From the NCBI RefSeq assembly GCF_008808095.1, contig NZ_CP023396.1:248001-312000 (forward strand): DNA of 64,000 nt. The letters are read 5' to 3'. The first letter of the stretch is position 1; each line of letters starts with the position of its first letter. Source of the stretch: Pseudoalteromonas ruthenica. Its GTDB lineage: Bacteria > Pseudomonadota > Gammaproteobacteria > Enterobacterales > Alteromonadaceae. A program made the position numbers and the translations under genes. Positions 54,805-64,000 of the stretch are shown here, piece after piece. The notes below the pieces were generated by a model. That model had not been told where the DNA came from. It ran no database searches and saw only the letters and a program-made list of their open reading frames with translations.

Positions 54805-57135
54805 ATGTTTGACTCTTCCCTGAGCCCTTGGGTTCGTGTATTAACTAATCTCCTTGCCCGATTTGGGATCTGGTACGCAGCCGCTATTGTTTATGGTGTG
54901 TTTATCGTCGCGGCCCTGATCCTTGGCTCAATGTATTACTACGTTGCCACCGGTGAAGTGACCCTACTGGATGTACTCGCAGTGGTGTTCTTCACGGCCA
55001 TTACCGCACCTGTGGTGATTATGGTGGTGTTGCAATCAGTGGCACAGCTGCAAGACTCGCAAAAGTTTTTGGAAACCGCCACGAAGCAAGAAAAGCTATT
55101 AAACCAGTCACTGAAAGATAATATTCGTCTACTCAATACTGAGATTGATGAGCGTAAAATGGCGCTCAACGCTAAGCATCGGTCTATTGAAGAGTTGCGT
55201 CGTGAGATAGCGGAGCGCAAGAAAACGCAGCTAGAGCTAGCTCAACAAGGCATGCTATTGCGCTCAATTGTCGACTCGTCCCCTGACTTATTCTATTACC
55301 GCGACCAACAGGGAGTATTTGCCGGCTGCAACAAAATGTTTGAAAAGGTGATGAATCGCAGTTCAGGCGACTTAATTGGCAAAACTGCTGAAGATATTTA
55401 CCCACCGCAGTTGCTACCTGAGGTGTTACGCACCGACCATCAAGTAGAAACGACGCATGAACCCATAACGCTAGACGTTCAGTACCCTGTGGATGGAGAA
55501 CCCCATTGGTTTGAAATGCGCAAGCTACCCTTTATTAATGACGACGGCGAATATATTGGTCTACTTGCTTTCGGCCGTGATATCACGAGCCGTAAGGAAG
55601 CTGAACAAGCGCTCGAGACTGCTTACAAAGACAAAGGTAAATTCATTGCTACTTTGTCTCATGAGTTGCGCACCCCTTTGAATGGTATTGTTGGCCTCAC
55701 TCGTATGCTGCTTGATACTGAATTAACGAAACAACAACGCAGTTGGTGCAATACGGTCTTCTCAAGCGCTGAAACCTTAGGCAACATCTTTAACGACATT
55801 ATCGATTTAGACAAGATTGACAGAGAGCAACTTGATATTGTCACCGAACCGGTCGGTGTTACAGATTTTATAAATGATGTGGTGAATTTTGGCTCTCTCA
55901 TTGCTGAGCAAAAGTCACTGTCTTTCGATGTATCCCGTGAAGGCGACTTAGATGTTTACGCCGAAATAGACCCAACGCGTTTGCGTCAAGTGCTCTGGAA
56001 CCTCATCAACAACGCGGTGAAATTTACCAAACACGGTGGTGTGACCTTGGGCTGTCGTCGCCACGACACCGGCAAACAAGTGTGGCTTGAGTTAAGTGTT
56101 ACAGATACAGGCATAGGTATTCCACAAGAGCAACTGCGGCATATTTTCGATATGTATTACAAAGCGCCGGATGCCAGCGGCGCCAATGCCATAGGTTCGG
56201 GGATCGGCCTTGCGGTTACTAAAGCCCTAGTTAAAGCAATGGGTGGGGATATTCAAGTCAGCTCTATGGCGGGTGAAGGAAGTAGCTTTAAAGTACATAT
56301 TCCTCTTAAGCTGACGCAAGCTCCGCAATTAGAAACATATGATTGTGCCAGTCTAAATATTCTTCTGGTCGAGGATGTTCCTTTGAATGCCGAAATTGCT
56401 ACCAACTTGCTTGAGCAACGGGGGCACGAGGTCATTTGGGCTGAAACCGGTGAGGATGCGCTGTCTTTTGTGCAAACAGAGGATGATCTCGATTTAGTGT
56501 TACTCGATATGCAATTGCCAGATATTAATGGTGATGTGGTAGCTCGTGAAATCCGCGCCGATGAGCATTTTGATAATTTACCTATAGTGGTGTTAACCGC
56601 AAACGTGCGCAGTGCTGAGGAAGAGCTACGGGGCATTAAAGTGCAAGGCTCACTCGCCAAGCCGATTAATACCAACAAACTCGATAAGATGCTAGCGACG
56701 CTCTTTGGTATTGGAAAAGACTGTGCACAGCAGGCAGCAGCCAAACAACTAGTCGGTGCTGCATCGCCGCAAGCACTGGATGTGGATGAGATAAACCTAG
56801 ATAGAGAGATTATCTCTGAATTCTTGGATTCTATGGGGGCGAAAGCTTTTGCCCGCAGCGTTGACTTGTTCGCAAAGTTGGCTCCTGGGTATCAGCAACA
56901 AATGCAAGATAGCCTTGCCAGTGATGTGGATGAATACAAATCGGTCGCCCACAAATTGAAAGGGGCCGCAGGCTCAGTGGGGCTCAAAGCGGTGCAGTTG
57001 CAGGCCAAGGAAATGGAGAATAATTGTCAGCAGGTTGAACAAGAACAGCGCCAGCAATGGTTAACGCAGTTAGATGGGCAAATAAAAGAAGGGCTCAAGG
57101 CCCTTCAGTCATTCTTATCTCAGTTAGCTCAGTAA
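54805..57135 (+). CDS. arcB: Hybrid sensor kinase ArcB
   Basis: 776 residues. Two membrane helices (about 24-46 and 55-77), a coiled-coil linker, a PAS domain (about 150-265), HisKA with His286 in TLSHELRTPLNG, HATPase (about 385-500), a receiver with Asp568 in VLLDMQLPDING, and a HPt domain with His716 in AHKLKGAAGSVGLKA. This is the tripartite ArcB phosphorelay that responds to quinone redox state. Start matches E. coli ArcB by length of the leading segment. There is no clear ribosome binding site; the preceding hairpin covers that space. Confidence 0.92.
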   Translation: MFDSSLSPWVRVLTNLLARFGIWYAAAIVYGVFIVAALILGSMYYYVATGEVTLLDVLAVVFFTAITAPVVIMVVLQSVAQLQDSQKFLETATKQEKLLNQSLKDNIRLLNTEIDERKMALNAKHRSIEELRREIAERKKTQLELAQQGMLLRSIVDSSPDLFYYRDQQGVFAGCNKMFEKVMNRSSGDLIGKTAEDIYPPQLLPEVLRTDHQVETTHEPITLDVQYPVDGEPHWFEMRKLPFINDDGEYIGLLAFGRDITSRKEAEQALETAYKDKGKFIATLSHELRTPLNGIVGLTRMLLDTELTKQQRSWCNTVFSSAETLGNIFNDIIDLDKIDREQLDIVTEPVGVTDFINDVVNFGSLIAEQKSLSFDVSREGDLDVYAEIDPTRLRQVLWNLINNAVKFTKHGGVTLGCRRHDTGKQVWLELSVTDTGIGIPQEQLRHIFDMYYKAPDASGANAIGSGIGLAVTKALVKAMGGDIQVSSMAGEGSSFKVHIPLKLTQAPQLETYDCASLNILLVEDVPLNAEIATNLLEQRGHEVIWAETGEDALSFVQTEDDLDLVLLDMQLPDINGDVVAREIRADEHFDNLPIVVLTANVRSAEEELRGIKVQGSLAKPINTNKLDKMLATLFGIGKDCAQQAAAKQLVGAASPQALDVDEINLDREIISEFLDSMGAKAFARSVDLFAKLAPGYQQQMQDSLASDVDEYKSVAHKLKGAAGSVGLKAVQLQAKEMENNCQQVEQEQRQQWLTQLDGQIKEGLKALQSFLSQLAQ

Positions 57136-57858
57136 TTACGAGTTGCTGTCGATTTTTCCGATAAAGCGATAACCTTCACCATGGATGGTGCTGATCAGCT
57201 CAGGCGTGCTGGCGTCGCTTTCAAAGTGTTTACGGATACGACGAATAGTCACATCAACAGTACGGTCGTTAGCACGAAGCTCACGGCCAGTCATATGTTT
57301 AATCAGTTGCTCGCGGCTAAAGATACGACCTGGTGAGTCTAACATTAGACGTAATGCGCGATACTCACCTTTAGGTAAGCGCTTAGATTCACCCGCCGGA
57401 GACGTTAAGCAACGGCTGTTTTCGTCTAATTCCCAACCGTTAAAGTTAAGCACACCATCAGACTCAAGTGCAGGGTCATCTTTGCTGGCTGCTGTGCGAG
57501 AAATAAGGTTGCGGGCACGAATAGTTAATTCGCGTGGGTTAAATGGCTTAGTGATGTAATCGTCCGCACCAATTTCAAGACCTAAAATACGATCGACATC
57601 GTTGTCACGGCCGGTCAAGAAAATCAAACCAACATTGCGTTTTTGACGCAATTCACGGGCGAGGATCAAGCCATTTTTACCTGGTAAGTTGATATCCATA
57701 ACAACCAGGTTAATTTCATCATTGGTGGTGAGCTTATCATGCATATCATCACCATCAATGGCTTCAACTACAGTGTAGCCTTCCGCTTCAAATAAGCTAA
57801 CGAGGTTCAGGCGGGTTACGTCTTCATCCTCTACGATCAGAATGACTGGCGTTTGCAT
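57136..57858 (-). CDS. arcA: Response regulator ArcA
   Basis: A 240-residue OmpR-type regulator: receiver with D11-type acidic pocket and phospho-acceptor Asp55 (VVMDINLPG), and a winged-helix domain (about 135-235, [43 protein letters not shown] in part, ending [14 protein letters not shown]). It represses aerobic carbon-use genes. It lies tail to tail with arcB, with adjacent stop codons and no gap. Confidence 0.95.
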   Translation of the reverse strand: MQTPVILIVEDEDVTRLNLVSLFEAEGYTVVEAIDGDDMHDKLTTNDEINLVVMDINLPGKNGLILARELRQKRNVGLIFLTGRDNDVDRILGLEIGADDYITKPFNPRELTIRARNLISRTAASKDDPALESDGVLNFNGWELDENSRCLTSPAGESKRLPKGEYRALRLMLDSPGRIFSREQLIKHMTGRELRANDRTVDVTIRRIRKHFESDASTPELISTIHGEGYRFIGKIDSNS

Positions 57859-57965
57859 TGTTAATTAACCTTTTCGGAATATTTTATTTACAGAAAAACC
57901 GGAAAAACGAGAATTCCGCGAATACTTGCGATTATAGGAGTATATCTAAATGTTAACAAGTAAAA

Positions 57966-58478
57966 TCAATTTGGATAAAACTTAGATACTGTCATCAGCC
58001 TGGCTTGTACTTTAAAGCTTACTTGCTCGAGCTGCTCCCTGTTGATATACAGTCGAATCTTCTTACCTTCCTGAATTAAGGCAGCCACACCGCCTTGCTC
58101 AAGGAACTCGAAATTACTGCCAACGGTGAATGTTGTTAAAGGCCGAGTTTTGATCCAAGGCGACAGTATATCATTCTCTATTTTTCCATCAAAGTATGTG
58201 ATGTCACATTGCCGAGAAAGTTCATCATTTTGTGAACTTTTACTGAGTTCGGTTATGGCAATTGGTTGTCCACGTATCAATAAGTTCTGTTGTTGCGCAA
58301 GAAATGCACCAGGCCCTTTGCTTAAGTTAGTAAAACAATAGCGCACCGAATCAGACTGAACATGAGTAAAGTCGATAAACTTGGCTATTTGAAAAAGCAG
58401 CGCCGAGCGCACTTGATCGGGCGTTCCTGCTTGCGCAGATAGGCTGCACATCAAGGCGGCTAAACAGACTACACGCAT
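57966..58478 (-). CDS. YfiR family periplasmic protein
   Basis: 170 residues from ATG 58478, with a signal peptide (cleaved after AQA, about residue 17). The YfiR (DUF4154) pattern is seen in VRSALLFQIAKFIDFTHV, the pair of Cys in QSDSVRYCFTNLS and SRQCDITYF, and VGSNFEFLEQGGVAALIQEGKKIRLYINREQLEQVSFKVQARLMTVSK in part. YfiR represses the CHASE8 sensor of YfiN in Pseudomonas. It follows directly after the histidine kinase at 58480 on the same strand, so the pair is co-transcribed. Confidence 0.88.
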   Translation of the reverse strand: MRVVCLAALMCSLSAQAGTPDQVRSALLFQIAKFIDFTHVQSDSVRYCFTNLSKGPGAFLAQQQNLLIRGQPIAITELSKSSQNDELSRQCDITYFDGKIENDILSPWIKTRPLTTFTVGSNFEFLEQGGVAALIQEGKKIRLYINREQLEQVSFKVQARLMTVSKFYPN

Positions 58479-58479
58479 A

Positions 58480-60099
58480 CTACTGTACCCCACTTAATGG
58501 GATCTGAACTATGAAGTGACTGCCTTGTTTATGTTCTGGAGCAAGAAGCACCTTGCCGCCAAGTGCTTGAGTTACGAGGTTGTAGACTAGGTGTAAGCCT
58601 AGACCACTGCCGCCAGAGCCTCGCTTCGTGGTCACAAAAGGATCAAAGACCCTGGGCTTTAATGTTTCGCTGATGCCGCTACCATTATCTCGGTAGTCAA
58701 TCTGTAGCTGTCCGGAGTCAGTTTGTACATCAATATCTATACGTGGCTCAGGGTGATCTTTGAAGGCGTGGATAAGAGAGTTACTGATAAGCTGCTGCAA
58801 TATCTGTTGGATAGGCCCAGACTTTGATTGGATATGTAAATCCTCGGGGCAGTGCACGTTTATCTGCGGGCTAATGTCATCAAGGTCGGCACGCATACTA
58901 ATCATGACTTCGCCAATGAGCGCGCTTAAATTAACGTCGGTGATGCTCTCACTATCTTGGGTCACAGCGACTTTTTTAAAGCTGGCGATAAGCTCGGCTG
59001 CGCGGTTAAGGTTGCGATAAATCAACGACAGATTTTCTTCACCATCTATTAGGAAGCGCCCTAGTTGTTGCGAGGTGAGTGTTTTTTCTTCAAATGAATG
59101 GCGAATATCACCGAGCTTGTCACGCATTAATGTTGATGCAGTTATCCCCAATCCCAAAGGGGTATTGACCTCGTGAGCGACACCCGCAACCATTTGCCCC
59201 AGTGACGCCATCTTTTCATTCTCAACAATTTGATTCTGATATTGGTGCATCCGCTCTAGCGTACTGAGTAGCTCTTGGTTGGCGTCGCGCAGGGCATCGG
59301 TGCGCAGGTTCACTTTTTCCTCAAGACTCTGGTTTAGGGCTTCTATTTCTTTTTTATCTGTCTCATTACGCTCGATTTGCTTTTCTGTGCGCCGCAGCAT
59401 GGTGTTGACACTTAGCGCCAGCTGATTGAGTTCTGCTATATTACTGCTCGGGGCGCGAACGGTATAGTTACGGTTTTTGGCAACGTCTTGCAGTAACTGG
59501 CTCAATGTATCAATAGGGTTACCGATATGACGCTGGAAAATACGTGCTATAACATAGGCAACAACCAGCACCGCTACGCTCAACATAATATCGATAATTA
59601 TTTTGCGGTGCAGGTAATTCTCAATACTCTCTAAACTGGCTCGAACATACACATAGCCTATGGTGTTGTCTTGGTTGGTGATGGCCTTAATGATTTCTAA
59701 ATGGCCATCTTCGACTTCCCCCTTGCCGATACTCTCGAGACGTTTGGTTTTTACTGGCACTGGTGGCGTGCGAGGGGCGTTATAACTGGCAAAAAACTCA
59801 ACTTCGTCATTGAATTCATCTATACGATAAATATGAATGTTTTTTATTGCCTCTACAGCCTGAAAGGCTTGTAGGCGCTGCTCTTCGGTTTTGCTGTCGT
59901 CAAAAAGAACCGTCACTTGAGCGTTAAAAGCGGTGAGCTCGGCAAAGGTTTCTACGCGCTCTTCCAGCTGTTCTCGCTGCTCTTGAATGTCAATGTAGGT
60001 AGAAATAGTAATAGACAAAATGAGCGACAATGACGCAACAGACATGACCGCGTAGATCAATGCCTTTCTTATACTAGTTGTTGAGCCTTGAATACTCAT
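58480..60099 (-). CDS. Histidine kinase with CHASE8-like sensor domain
   Basis: 539 residues. Membrane helix about 12-32, a periplasmic CHASE8-like domain (about 33-170; EERVETFAELTAFNAQVTVLFDD, then EAIKNIHIYRID), a second helix (about 171-190), HAMP (about 192-245), a coiled coil, HisKA with His309 (VAGVAHEVNTPL), and HATPase (about 420-535, DNGSGISETLKPRVFDPFVTTKRGSGGSGLGLHLV in part). No receiver or output domain, and the cognate regulator is not evident. Co-transcribed with the YfiR gene. Confidence 0.88.
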   Translation of the reverse strand: MSIQGSTTSIRKALIYAVMSVASLSLILSITISTYIDIQEQREQLEERVETFAELTAFNAQVTVLFDDSKTEEQRLQAFQAVEAIKNIHIYRIDEFNDEVEFFASYNAPRTPPVPVKTKRLESIGKGEVEDGHLEIIKAITNQDNTIGYVYVRASLESIENYLHRKIIIDIMLSVAVLVVAYVIARIFQRHIGNPIDTLSQLLQDVAKNRNYTVRAPSSNIAELNQLALSVNTMLRRTEKQIERNETDKKEIEALNQSLEEKVNLRTDALRDANQELLSTLERMHQYQNQIVENEKMASLGQMVAGVAHEVNTPLGLGITASTLMRDKLGDIRHSFEEKTLTSQQLGRFLIDGEENLSLIYRNLNRAAELIASFKKVAVTQDSESITDVNLSALIGEVMISMRADLDDISPQINVHCPEDLHIQSKSGPIQQILQQLISNSLIHAFKDHPEPRIDIDVQTDSGQLQIDYRDNGSGISETLKPRVFDPFVTTKRGSGGSGLGLHLVYNLVTQALGGKVLLAPEHKQGSHFIVQIPLSGVQ

Positions 60100-60168
60100 G
60101 AGTGTGCGCGGTTCACTAATAGCTGTGTTACAACATTAAACTAGTTTAGCAAATCATTGAATAGTCGA

Positions 60169-60663
60169 ATGTTAAAATCAGAAAAATGCATAAATAAAAG
60201 CACTTTTGTCAGCATAGATAAGGACACCTTAGCGGCCTATGAAAATCCTTACTTCTGGTTTGCTCAAAAACCTAGTTATATCGCGTCTGGGTTTATTATA
60301 ACCGCTTGGAATCCGCAGGGGCTGCGCCTTGGACAAAGACAAAATTGCTTACATACGCAGCGCTTGGCTAAACGGCTCGCAGGCTTTGACCCGCACTGGG
60401 GTTTTGGCGGTAACCAAGAGATGACCTATCGCGAGCGCAGCGCCTTAGTGCGAGCACCTCGCAGCTATGGCAAGAAGCTAATGAAGGAATTTAGCCAAAA
60501 TGCTATCTACCTAATAAAAGGTGGGCGACTATATTTGTATTTCTATAATGCTCAAGAAACATCGGTCAACGGGGATTGGCAGCGCCGTGTAAGCCATCTA
60601 AGACAACTGCCACGGCGTAATTATGCTATTGGTTTTGATACACCGCAAAACGCTTCGTTTTAG
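60169..60663 (+). CDS. DUF3293 family protein
   Basis: About 164 residues from ATG 60169 (TTG 60157 is possible; the ribosome binding site is weak). The pattern ENPYFWFAQKPSYIASGFIITAWNPQG and the NCLHTQRLAKRLAGFDPHWGFGGNQEMTYRERSALV segment fit DUF3293. Function unknown. Its 3' end overlaps the convergent rsmC end by 38 bases. Confidence 0.75.
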   Translation: MLKSEKCINKSTFVSIDKDTLAAYENPYFWFAQKPSYIASGFIITAWNPQGLRLGQRQNCLHTQRLAKRLAGFDPHWGFGGNQEMTYRERSALVRAPRSYGKKLMKEFSQNAIYLIKGGRLYLYFYNAQETSVNGDWQRRVSHLRQLPRRNYAIGFDTPQNASF

Positions 60664-61672
60664 CAATTGTTTGGTGAGTGTTAAATTGCTGCTGTAGTTG
60701 CTCTGGGTAGGCTAAGAAGCTATTAGCGACTAGAGTAAGCGCACCGCCTTTATTCAGGTGTGCTTTCGCGCTGGCAAAAAAGCGAGCGGTGATATCATAA
60801 TCGGTCTTTAGCCCGGTATGAAAGGGCGGGTTACTGACGATGATGTCAAAGCGCTCGTTGATGTTGGTTAGGCCATCGCTGAGCACAATATTGCCGTGCA
60901 GGTCATTGGCGCGCAGGGTTTGCTCACTGGCATATGCGGCTAAGGCGTTTACATCCAAGGCAGTGCCTTTAATGTGGGCAAAGCGCTTCAAGCAAAAGCT
61001 GATAATAACTCCGGCGCCGCAACCAAAATCAAGTAAAGATTGGGTGTTAGTTAAATCAGGTAAGTTATCCAGTAACAACGCCGTACCATCATCCAATTGA
61101 CCATGGTTGAATACACCCGGTAGGCTAACTATATCACAGCTCACTTGCTCACCGGCTATGCTGCGAGTAAGACAAAAGCGCTTTTCGTAGCGGCTGATAT
61201 CGAACTCGGGCAGCGGGGTAATATCGCTGTATTGGTATAATTGACAATGTTTGGCAGAGTCAACCTTATGGCCATGAGCGAGGCCTTTTAGCTGTTTATC
61301 AATGGATTTTACGCCGCCTTTTTTCTCCCCCACCACCAGTAACTGCGCATCATCATTAATACAAGCACGAATATTATCTAAGGTCATTAAAGCTTCGGCT
61401 TTGGCCTTAGGATAATAGTAAATTACTAAGTCGAAGCGGTGTTTAGGAAGCTCATGAGACACCAGAGTTTGGGCCTGATGTTGCTGGGCTTGGCGTTGTG
61501 CAAAGTCGCCATTCGCTTGGTTATAAGAGAATAAATGAATATCAGCTGTTGGGTTCAGCTCACGCAGTTCGCTTGCAAACCCATCACAGTTAAAATTGAC
61601 CACTAAAATGGTTTGCGCGATTAACAGCTCAGGGCTGCGCAGTAGGATCTGCGACGGGTTGCTCAGTACCAT
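60626..61672 (-). CDS. rsmC: 16S rRNA (guanine-1207-N2)-methyltransferase
   Basis: A 348-residue two-domain SAM methyltransferase. The N-terminal inactive copy (about 1-165) is followed by the catalytic domain with LLDFGCGAGVISFCL-type motif I (about 208-222), and the NPPFHTG motif IV (VSNPPFH, about 279-285) typical of N2-guanine enzymes. Starts two bases after the trmB stop, so trmB-rsmC is an operon. Confidence 0.92.
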   Translation of the reverse strand: MVLSNPSQILLRSPELLIAQTILVVNFNCDGFASELRELNPTADIHLFSYNQANGDFAQRQAQQHQAQTLVSHELPKHRFDLVIYYYPKAKAEALMTLDNIRACINDDAQLLVVGEKKGGVKSIDKQLKGLAHGHKVDSAKHCQLYQYSDITPLPEFDISRYEKRFCLTRSIAGEQVSCDIVSLPGVFNHGQLDDGTALLLDNLPDLTNTQSLLDFGCGAGVIISFCLKRFAHIKGTALDVNALAAYASEQTLRANDLHGNIVLSDGLTNINERFDIIVSNPPFHTGLKTDYDITARFFASAKAHLNKGGALTLVANSFLAYPEQLQQQFNTHQTIAKTKRFAVYQNQ

Positions 61673-61673
61673 A

Positions 61674-62399
61674 TTATTTCACGCGCTCAAACATTAAATC
61701 CCAAACACCATGGCCAAGACGATGGCCACGTTGCTCAAACTTAGTTAGTGGGCGAAAATCTGGACGTGGTACATAGTCATTCGTGCTTGATTGGTTGCTA
61801 AAATGGCTATTGCCTTGCATTACTTCGAGCATGTGTTCAGCATAGTTTTGCCAATCTGTCGCCATATGAAAGACCCCGCCAATTTTTAGTTTGCTGCGCA
61901 GGTTTTCGACAAATTCAGGTTGCACAATGCGACGTTTGTGGTGACGTTTTTTATGCCATGGATCGGGGAAGAACAATTGCACTTTAGCTAGGCTTTCATC
62001 GCTGATACAGTCCGCTAACACTTCCACCGCATCGTGTTCAAAAACGCGCAAATTGGTAACACCTTCGGCATCAGCGTCCATCAGGCAAGCACCTACTCCA
62101 GGGCGGTGAACTTCGATGCCGATAAAGTTTTGCTCTGGTGCGTTTTTAGCCATTTCTACAAGCGATTTACCCATGCCAAAACCGATCTCAAGAACAACAT
62201 CATTGTCATTGCCAAACACTTGGCTGAAATCAAGTAAGCCATTTTGATGCTCAAGCCCCATTGTCGGCCAGCATTTCTCTAGTGCCGCTGCTTGACCTTT
62301 GGTCAGTCGGCCTTCGCGTTTTACGAAGCTGCGTACCTTACGGATATACTTTCCTTCGCGCTGTGCTTGCTCCAATGCTTGTTGCGTAGATTCACTCAT
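61674..62399 (-). CDS. trmB: tRNA (guanine-46-N7)-methyltransferase
   Basis: A 241-residue TrmB. SAM-site [17 protein letters not shown] (about 68-84), [37 protein letters not shown] (about 142-163) with the catalytic Asp region, and [14 protein letters not shown]. It methylates G46 in tRNA. Divergent from mutY. Confidence 0.96.
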   Translation of the reverse strand: MSESTQQALEQAQREGKYIRKVRSFVKREGRLTKGQAAALEKCWPTMGLEHQNGLLDFSQVFGNDNDVVLEIGFGMGKSLVEMAKNAPEQNFIGIEVHRPGVGACLMDADAEGVTNLRVFEHDAVEVLADCISDESLAKVQLFFPDPWHKKRHHKRRIVQPEFVENLRSKLKIGGVFHMATDWQNYAEHMLEVMQGNSHFSNQSSTNDYVPRPDFRPLTKFEQRGHRLGHGVWDLMFERVK

Positions 62400-62508
62400 G
62401 GTCTTGGCTGTCTCTGTAAAAATGGGTGCGTATTATCCCCAGTTGTAAGAGGAAGTACAAGTAAAGGGTATTGATATTTACCTGCACAATTATAGACTGA
62501 GCGCAAAT

Positions 62509-63606
62509 ATGTACAGGGGCGTTATAAAAGTAGTGGAAATAAGTAAAAGCACGCGTGATTGGTTTGCCACTCAAGTACTCGATTGGTACGACAAACATGG
62601 TCGCAAGACGCTGCCTTGGCAGCTAGAAAAAACACCCTATAAAGTTTGGGTATCAGAGATTATGCTGCAGCAAACGCAAGTTGCTACGGTGATCCCTTAC
62701 TTCAACCGCTTTATGGCGCGTTTTGAGACTATTGAGGCGTTGGCTGAAGCGCCGCAAGATGAGGTTCTCCATTATTGGACAGGTTTGGGGTATTACGCTC
62801 GAGCACGTAATCTACATAAAACCGCACAGTTGATCTGTGAGCAGTATCAGGGTCAGTTTCCACACACCTTGGAAGAAGTAATGGCTCTGCCTGGGATAGG
62901 GCGCTCTACTGCGGGTGCTATTTTAAGCCTATCGCGCGGCGAGCATCATGCGATTCTCGATGGCAACGTAAAGCGGGTATTAGCACGGTTTTTTATGATT
63001 GAGGGCTGGTATGGTGTCAAAAAAGTGGAAAACCAACTTTGGCATCTAAGCGAGCAATTAACACCAAAGCACGGCGTCACTCAGTTTAATCAGGCGATGA
63101 TGGACTTGGGAGCAAGCCTGTGTTCACGTAGTAAATATGACTGTCAGCCCTGCCCACTCAATGATAAGTGCCAAGCGCGAATCAATGACAAAGTAAACGA
63201 GTTCCCACATTCAAAACCCAAAAAGCAAGTGCCGAAGAAGCATTGCGTAATGTTTATTCCCGTTTATGAAGGGCACACCTACATGGAAAAGCGTCCCGAT
63301 CAAGGTATTTGGGGAGGGCTACATTGCTTTATCGAGTTTGCAAGCCAGGACGGGGTCAAAGAGTTTATGGCAATCAATGGTATTAGCGGTAAAGAACATA
63401 GGTTAGAGCCATTTACCCATGTATTTTCACACTTTCAGTTAACTATAGAGCCTGTTGTTGTGCATTTGCACAAACCCATACAACAGCTTGCAGAGCGTGC
63501 AGTACTAACTTATTCACTAGCGCAGCAACCTGAGGTGGGGCTAGCAGCACCGACAAAGAAATTATTGAAACAGCTAAAGCAGCACCTTGCAGGTGCGAGT
63601 GTTTAA
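62509..63606 (+). CDS. mutY: Adenine DNA glycosylase MutY
   Basis: 365 residues from ATG 62509, or about 357 if the GTG at 62533 is used. HhH-GPD domain with [24 protein letters not shown] (catalytic Glu near residue 45), [15 protein letters not shown] (catalytic Asp in [13 protein letters not shown]) and the 4Fe-4S ligands [17 protein letters not shown]. The C-terminal MutT-like domain (about 240-355) recognises 8-oxoG. It removes A opposite 8-oxoG. Close to yggX, the usual partner gene. Confidence 0.95.
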   Translation: MYRGVIKVVEISKSTRDWFATQVLDWYDKHGRKTLPWQLEKTPYKVWVSEIMLQQTQVATVIPYFNRFMARFETIEALAEAPQDEVLHYWTGLGYYARARNLHKTAQLICEQYQGQFPHTLEEVMALPGIGRSTAGAILSLSRGEHHAILDGNVKRVLARFFMIEGWYGVKKVENQLWHLSEQLTPKHGVTQFNQAMMDLGASLCSRSKYDCQPCPLNDKCQARINDKVNEFPHSKPKKQVPKKHCVMFIPVYEGHTYMEKRPDQGIWGGLHCFIEFASQDGVKEFMAINGISGKEHRLEPFTHVFSHFQLTIEPVVVHLHKPIQQLAERAVLTYSLAQQPEVGLAAPTKKLLKQLKQHLAGASV

Positions 63607-63662
63607 GCATTAGGTTACACTACAGAGCAATATGTATTAGATAATCGTAAATGAGGATAAAC

Positions 63663-63935
63663 ATGGCACGTACGGTATTTTGTCAGAAGCTGCAAAAAGA
63701 AGCTCCGGGACTTGCTTTTCAACTTTACCCTGGTGAAGTAGGCGAGAAGATCTTCAACAATATTTCTCAACAAGCATGGGATGAGTGGCAAAAGAAGCAG
63801 ACCATGTTAATTAACGAAAAGCATCTAAATATGATGGAACCGGAGCATCGTACCTATTTAGAAGAGCAAATGGTTGGCTTTTTGTTTGAAGGTAAAGATG
63901 TAGAAATTGAAGGTTACAGACCACCTGAAAAGTAG
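63663..63935 (+). CDS. yggX: Fe(II)-trafficking protein YggX
   Basis: 90 residues from ATG 63663; the four preceding in-frame codons lack a ribosome binding site. [22 protein letters not shown] at the start carries the conserved Cys, and [24 protein letters not shown] at the end fit the family. It protects iron-sulphur enzymes from oxidative damage and is typically encoded next to mutY, as here. Confidence 0.95.
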   Translation: MARTVFCQKLQKEAPGLAFQLYPGEVGEKIFNNISQQAWDEWQKKQTMLINEKHLNMMEPEHRTYLEEQMVGFLFEGKDVEIEGYRPPEK

Positions 63936-63968
63936 CAACTTAGCCGGGATTTTCGCCAATAAATCTCG

Positions 63969-63991
63969 GTTTGCATGAAAACTGTGCAAAC
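63969..63991 (+). terminator. Possible hairpin after yggX
   Basis: Arms GTTTGCA / TGCAAAC with a 9-base spacer, followed by a T-rich stretch at the window edge. Weak evidence for a terminator. Confidence 0.35.
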
Positions 63992-64000
63992 GGTTTGTTT

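Noticed and set aside
1..64000. tRNA, rRNA, CRISPR array, insertion sequence or prophage in the window
   Set aside because: No clover-leaf-like stretch with T-loop sequence, no regularly spaced repeats, and no transposase, integrase or phage structural genes were found by reading.

Overview
The window is a 64 kb chromosomal segment of a gammaproteobacterium, most likely a marine member of the Alteromonadales (Pseudoalteromonas/Idiomarina/Shewanella-like). The evidence is the gene orders ftsB-ispD-ispF-truD-surE-pcm-yqaA-nlpD-rpoS-mutS, pncC-recA and recX-alaS-lysC-csrA, two large TonB-dependent receptors, a multidomain chitinase, a Na+-pumping oxaloacetate decarboxylase, and a CrbS/CrbR-type acetate switch. 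Genus is not decided here. I see no insertion sequence, prophage, CRISPR array, tRNA or rRNA; the region reads as core genome with a few accessory genes. Layout: (1) 1-8000: the end of a MoxR-type ATPase gene, two small conserved genes, then a dense co-directional cluster from ftsB to rpoS with many stop/start overlaps. (2) 8200-15100: a secreted GH18 chitinase, mutS on the minus strand, and pncC-recA with a clear LexA box. (3) 15200-18700: a siderophore-type TonB receptor behind a probable Fur box, and a DcaP-like porin. (4) 18950-31360: the acetate cluster: acs, LuxR-type regulator crbR, an ACT-domain gene, purU, the large sensor kinase crbS (SSS transporter-like domain, PAS, kinase, receiver), a DUF4212 gene, actP, a cNMP/CBS/DUF294 gene broken by an apparent one-base deletion, and a DnaQ-like exonuclease. 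A shared motif, TTACGACTAAGGT, lies upstream of acs and of DUF4212-actP and is a good candidate CrbR site. (5) 31350-38150: a periplasmic rhodanese, ribA, a membrane protein, recX, alaS, lysC, csrA. recX sits 18.5 kb from recA. (6) 38170-46260: a YcxB-like protein, a metallophosphoesterase-like protein, a 982-residue TonB receptor, and oadGAB diverging from it; their shared 440-base intergenic region holds two PdhR-like palindromes. (7) 46450-52730: a 58-residue membrane protein, mepM-like peptidase, tyrS, cbiB-like, mtnN, DUF2726, folE2. (8) 52960-64000: a cyanophycinase-like secreted protein, arcB and arcA placed tail to tail, a YfiR protein paired with a CHASE8-like histidine kinase, DUF3293, rsmC-trmB, mutY and yggX. 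How the genes fit together: the acetate cluster links uptake (porin, ActP), activation (Acs) and sensing (CrbS to CrbR). OadGAB links oxaloacetate, pyruvate and the sodium gradient. ArcBA adds redox control. The most useful leads are the frameshifted DUF294 gene, the shared CrbR-like and PdhR-like motifs, the KRGC repeat inside IspD, terminator hairpins placed directly before crbR and arcB, and a protein-like open stretch on the minus strand before ribA.
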